From Nostoc commune NIES-4072 (GTDB taxonomy: Bacteria > Cyanobacteriota > Cyanobacteriia > Cyanobacteriales > Nostocaceae), in assembly GCF_003113895.1 (NCBI RefSeq), contig NZ_BDUD01000001.1, positions 1,835,821 to 1,899,820 of the forward strand: 64,000 nucleotides of DNA. Direction: 5' to 3'. Each line of letters begins with the position of its first letter. The stretch's first letter is position 1. A program made the translations under genes and the position numbers. Below, piece after piece: positions 62,871 to 64,000 of this stretch. The notes under the pieces are model-generated. The model was not told where the DNA came from. It saw only the letters and a list, made by a program, of their open reading frames with translations, and made no database searches.

Positions 62871-63313
62871 TTAGACTCTTGCAATCAGCCCCAACTCTTG
62901 GAGACGCTGTGCGCGTTCGGGGAAGTCAAAAGTCAAAAGTATTATGGAATAAGCTCTTTAGGAATTCTCAATGGTTGCTTTATTTACGCCGTGGCGTAAT
63001 AGTACCGCAAGGCGGAAGTCAAAAGTCAAAAATCAAAAGTCAAAATGAATACAGCGTAAGAGTTTCGTTGATTTGGGATGGGTGGTTTATTTACGCCGTG
63101 CTGTACTAGTTCTTTTGAAAATCGCAATATTTGGCTAGTAAAATCTATCGGTGCAGTTAACTAACGTTTTGTTGTTTTGCCATAAGTGCTATATTGGCTC
63201 TTGACCCGACCGAGTACAAACTATGTATAAGCCCACAGAACAGCAAAGTCGAGGTGTTGTAAATATTCATTGATTTTATACCCATATATACCCAATAACT
63301 GTAATATGGGTAT
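62871..63313. other. Intergenic repeat region
   Basis: 443 bases of stacked repeats: an SDR-like CTTGGAGACGCTGTGCGCGT near 62897, two related segments ending TTTATTTACGCCGTGG and TTTATTTACGCCGTGC (62969-63000 and 63086-63110), and the second copy of the 113-bp element. From about 63278 the left end of an IS607-type element begins. Confidence 0.7.
62999..63110 (+). repeat. 113-bp repeat element, copy 2
   Basis: Nearly identical to 32885-32997 from AGTACCGCAA to GTACTAGT, with few substitutions and one small indel in the AGTCAAAAGTCAAAA part. A shortened second copy of its right half directly precedes it (about 62969-63000). Confidence 0.85.
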
Positions 63314-63415
63314 ATGAAATTATCTGATTACGCAAAGAAAGTTGGAGTAAGCTATAAAACAGCACATCGTTGGTGGAAAGCTGGGCAACTAAATAAAAAT
63401 GGGGTTGAAGAATGA
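63314..63415 (+). pseudogene. Truncated IS607 TnpA (serine recombinase), DNA-binding start only
   Basis: 33 residues, MKLSDYAKKVGVSYKTAHRW then WKAGQLNKNGVEE and stop. This is the MerR-like helix-turn-helix that begins IS607 recombinases (about 200 residues). The catalytic serine domain is missing; the deletion places tnpB directly after the HTH. Confidence 0.85.
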
Positions 63416-64000
63416 GATTAGTAGAACGCCATATAATCAAGATAAGTCATCAGTTTTACAAAGAAGTTGATGAATTAGCATGGCGTTCCAAGAATCTATA
63501 CAATTATGCTAATTATTTAGTTAGGCAATCATTTATCAAGGATTCTACTTATCTAAATAATGTTGCAGTGTTCCATTTAGTTAAAAAGCATGAATCATAC
63601 ACAGCATTACCAGCAAAAGTAAGTAACCAAGTTTTAATGGTTCTACATCGCAATTGGAAATCATTTTTTGAATCTCAAAAAGCATATAGACAAAACCCAG
63701 CAAACTTTAATGGTCGCCCGAAATTGCCTAAGTACAAAGATAAGCTTAAGGGAAGAAATATAGTAATTTATGAACTTGGGGCGATATCCAAGAAAGGGTT
63801 AAACCAATTCGCAATTCGCAATTCGCAATTCGCAATTACGTTTTGTGACGGGGATTTAGACCCCGACACAAAACGTGCTGCCTATCTTGCTGGGGACTTA
63901 AACCCCCAAAGTTCGTTAAAAGAAGGAGTTATTAGACTATCCAAAAGTGCGATTGAGTTGAAAACATTTGTTGATGATGTCAAGGAAGTAAGGCTAATTC
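63412..64000 (+). CDS. tnpB: TnpB-family RNA-guided nuclease with a 39-residue in-frame insert (partial)
   Basis: 196 codons from ATG 63412 to the window edge. The N-terminus matches IS607-type TnpB: RLVERHIIKISHQFYKEVDE, RSKNLYNYANYLVRQSFIKD, LPAKVSNQVLMVLHRNWKSF and NGRPKLPKYKDKLKGRNIVI. Between AISKKGL and KEGVIRLSKS, which are adjacent in relatives, a 117-bp block (63804-63920) adds 39 residues (QFAIRNSQFAITFCDGDLDP and on). The block is repeat DNA with ATTCGCA heptamers and inverted repeats, flanked by TTAAA on both sides. The RuvC domain lies beyond the window, so activity cannot be judged. Confidence 0.85.
   Translation, partial: MRLVERHIIKISHQFYKEVDELAWRSKNLYNYANYLVRQSFIKDSTYLNNVAVFHLVKKHESYTALPAKVSNQVLMVLHRNWKSFFESQKAYRQNPANFNGRPKLPKYKDKLKGRNIVIYELGAISKKGLNQFAIRNSQFAITFCDGDLDPDTKRAAYLAGDLNPQSSLKEGVIRLSKSAIELKTFVDDVKEVRLI
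63804..63920 (+). repeat. 117-bp repeat insert inside tnpB
   Basis: Contains four ATTCGCA heptamers (63807-63836), an ACGTTTTGTG...CACAAAACGT inverted repeat around GGGGATTTAGACCCC (63838-63872), and GGGGACTTAAACCCCC (63893-63908). TTAAA occurs at both borders (63799-63803 and 63916-63920). Related in reverse to 635-692. Confidence 0.85.

Larger units (their letters stand above)
63278..64000 (+). mobile_element. IS607-type element, left part (runs off the window)
   Basis: A short tnpA start and a tnpB gene overlap by 4 bp (ATGA), the typical IS607 order of serine recombinase then TnpB. Upstream, ATACCCATATATACCC and ATATGGGTATAT form an imperfect palindrome that may mark the left end. The recombinase is reduced to 33 residues, so the element cannot move by itself. 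Confidence 0.75.

Overview
The window comes from a filamentous, Nostoc-like cyanobacterium. Evidence seen directly: many copies of the HIP1 octamer GCGATCGC, arrays of heptanucleotide tandem repeats (STRR), cyanobacterium-specific families (CAAD protein, helical carotenoid protein start, SbtA/SbtB, TxlA, SigC) and a sigC-furA order with a convergent peptidoglycan-binding gene, as described for Anabaena PCC 7120. No origin, rRNA, CRISPR array or complete prophage was seen.

Layout. 1-183: start of a carotenoid-binding protein (minus strand). 831-9206: a stress-flavoured block on the plus strand (DUF2267, a DJ-1/ferritin-like fusion, a SRPBCC membrane protein, two tandem zinc alcohol dehydrogenases around a small membrane protein, a cupin split by an ISAs1-family element). 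9233-12631: relics (NdhH fragment, frameshifted antitoxin, truncated hydrolase) around nagB, a HAD phosphatase and a PadR regulator with palindromic operators. 12831-19850: RodZ-like protein, gatA, acyl-CoA dehydrogenase-like enzyme, MscS channel, Uma2 nuclease. 20061-21510: tRNA-Val and a decayed IS605-type element. 21571-22910: a cobalamin riboswitch ahead of a DUF1636 gene and cobK. 22994-30586: BMP lipoprotein, gene relics, TxlA, ExoD, DedA and an ABC-2 permease. 30651-33075: tRNA-Pro, lipA, gpsA and several mobile repeats. 33681-41485: sigC, furA, then convergently a peptidoglycan-binding protein and cobN. 41581-50025: a GAF sensor kinase, ATP-grasp enzyme, phosphatase, a broken Septu-like defence locus, MATE exporter, ParD/ParE pair and a monooxygenase. 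50707-56322: pcrA, a GST and a bicarbonate-uptake cluster sbtA-sbtB-beta carbonic anhydrase. 56424-62870: two sensor kinases, a CAAD protein, an SLH protein and an internally deleted Uma2 gene. 63314-64000: an IS607-type relic whose tnpB runs off the end.

Two themes stand out. First, small mobile repeats are everywhere: at least three MITE-like elements with clear boundaries, including a 91-bp element present as two identical inverted copies 30 kb apart, plus STRR arrays. Several of these repeats lie inside reading frames without breaking them: cobN carries three repeat-derived inserts, the tnpB at the right end a 117-bp insert, and a Uma2 gene a 21-bp insert. Second, about eleven genes are broken or partial, including a PtuA-PtuB fusion joined in frame by a deletion and carrying one nonsense codon.

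Working units inferred from context: B12 synthesis (riboswitch-DUF1636-cobK, and cobN elsewhere), inorganic carbon uptake (sbtA-sbtB-CA), and iron/redox control (sigC, furA, and possible antisense transcription into furA from the cobN-side genes).
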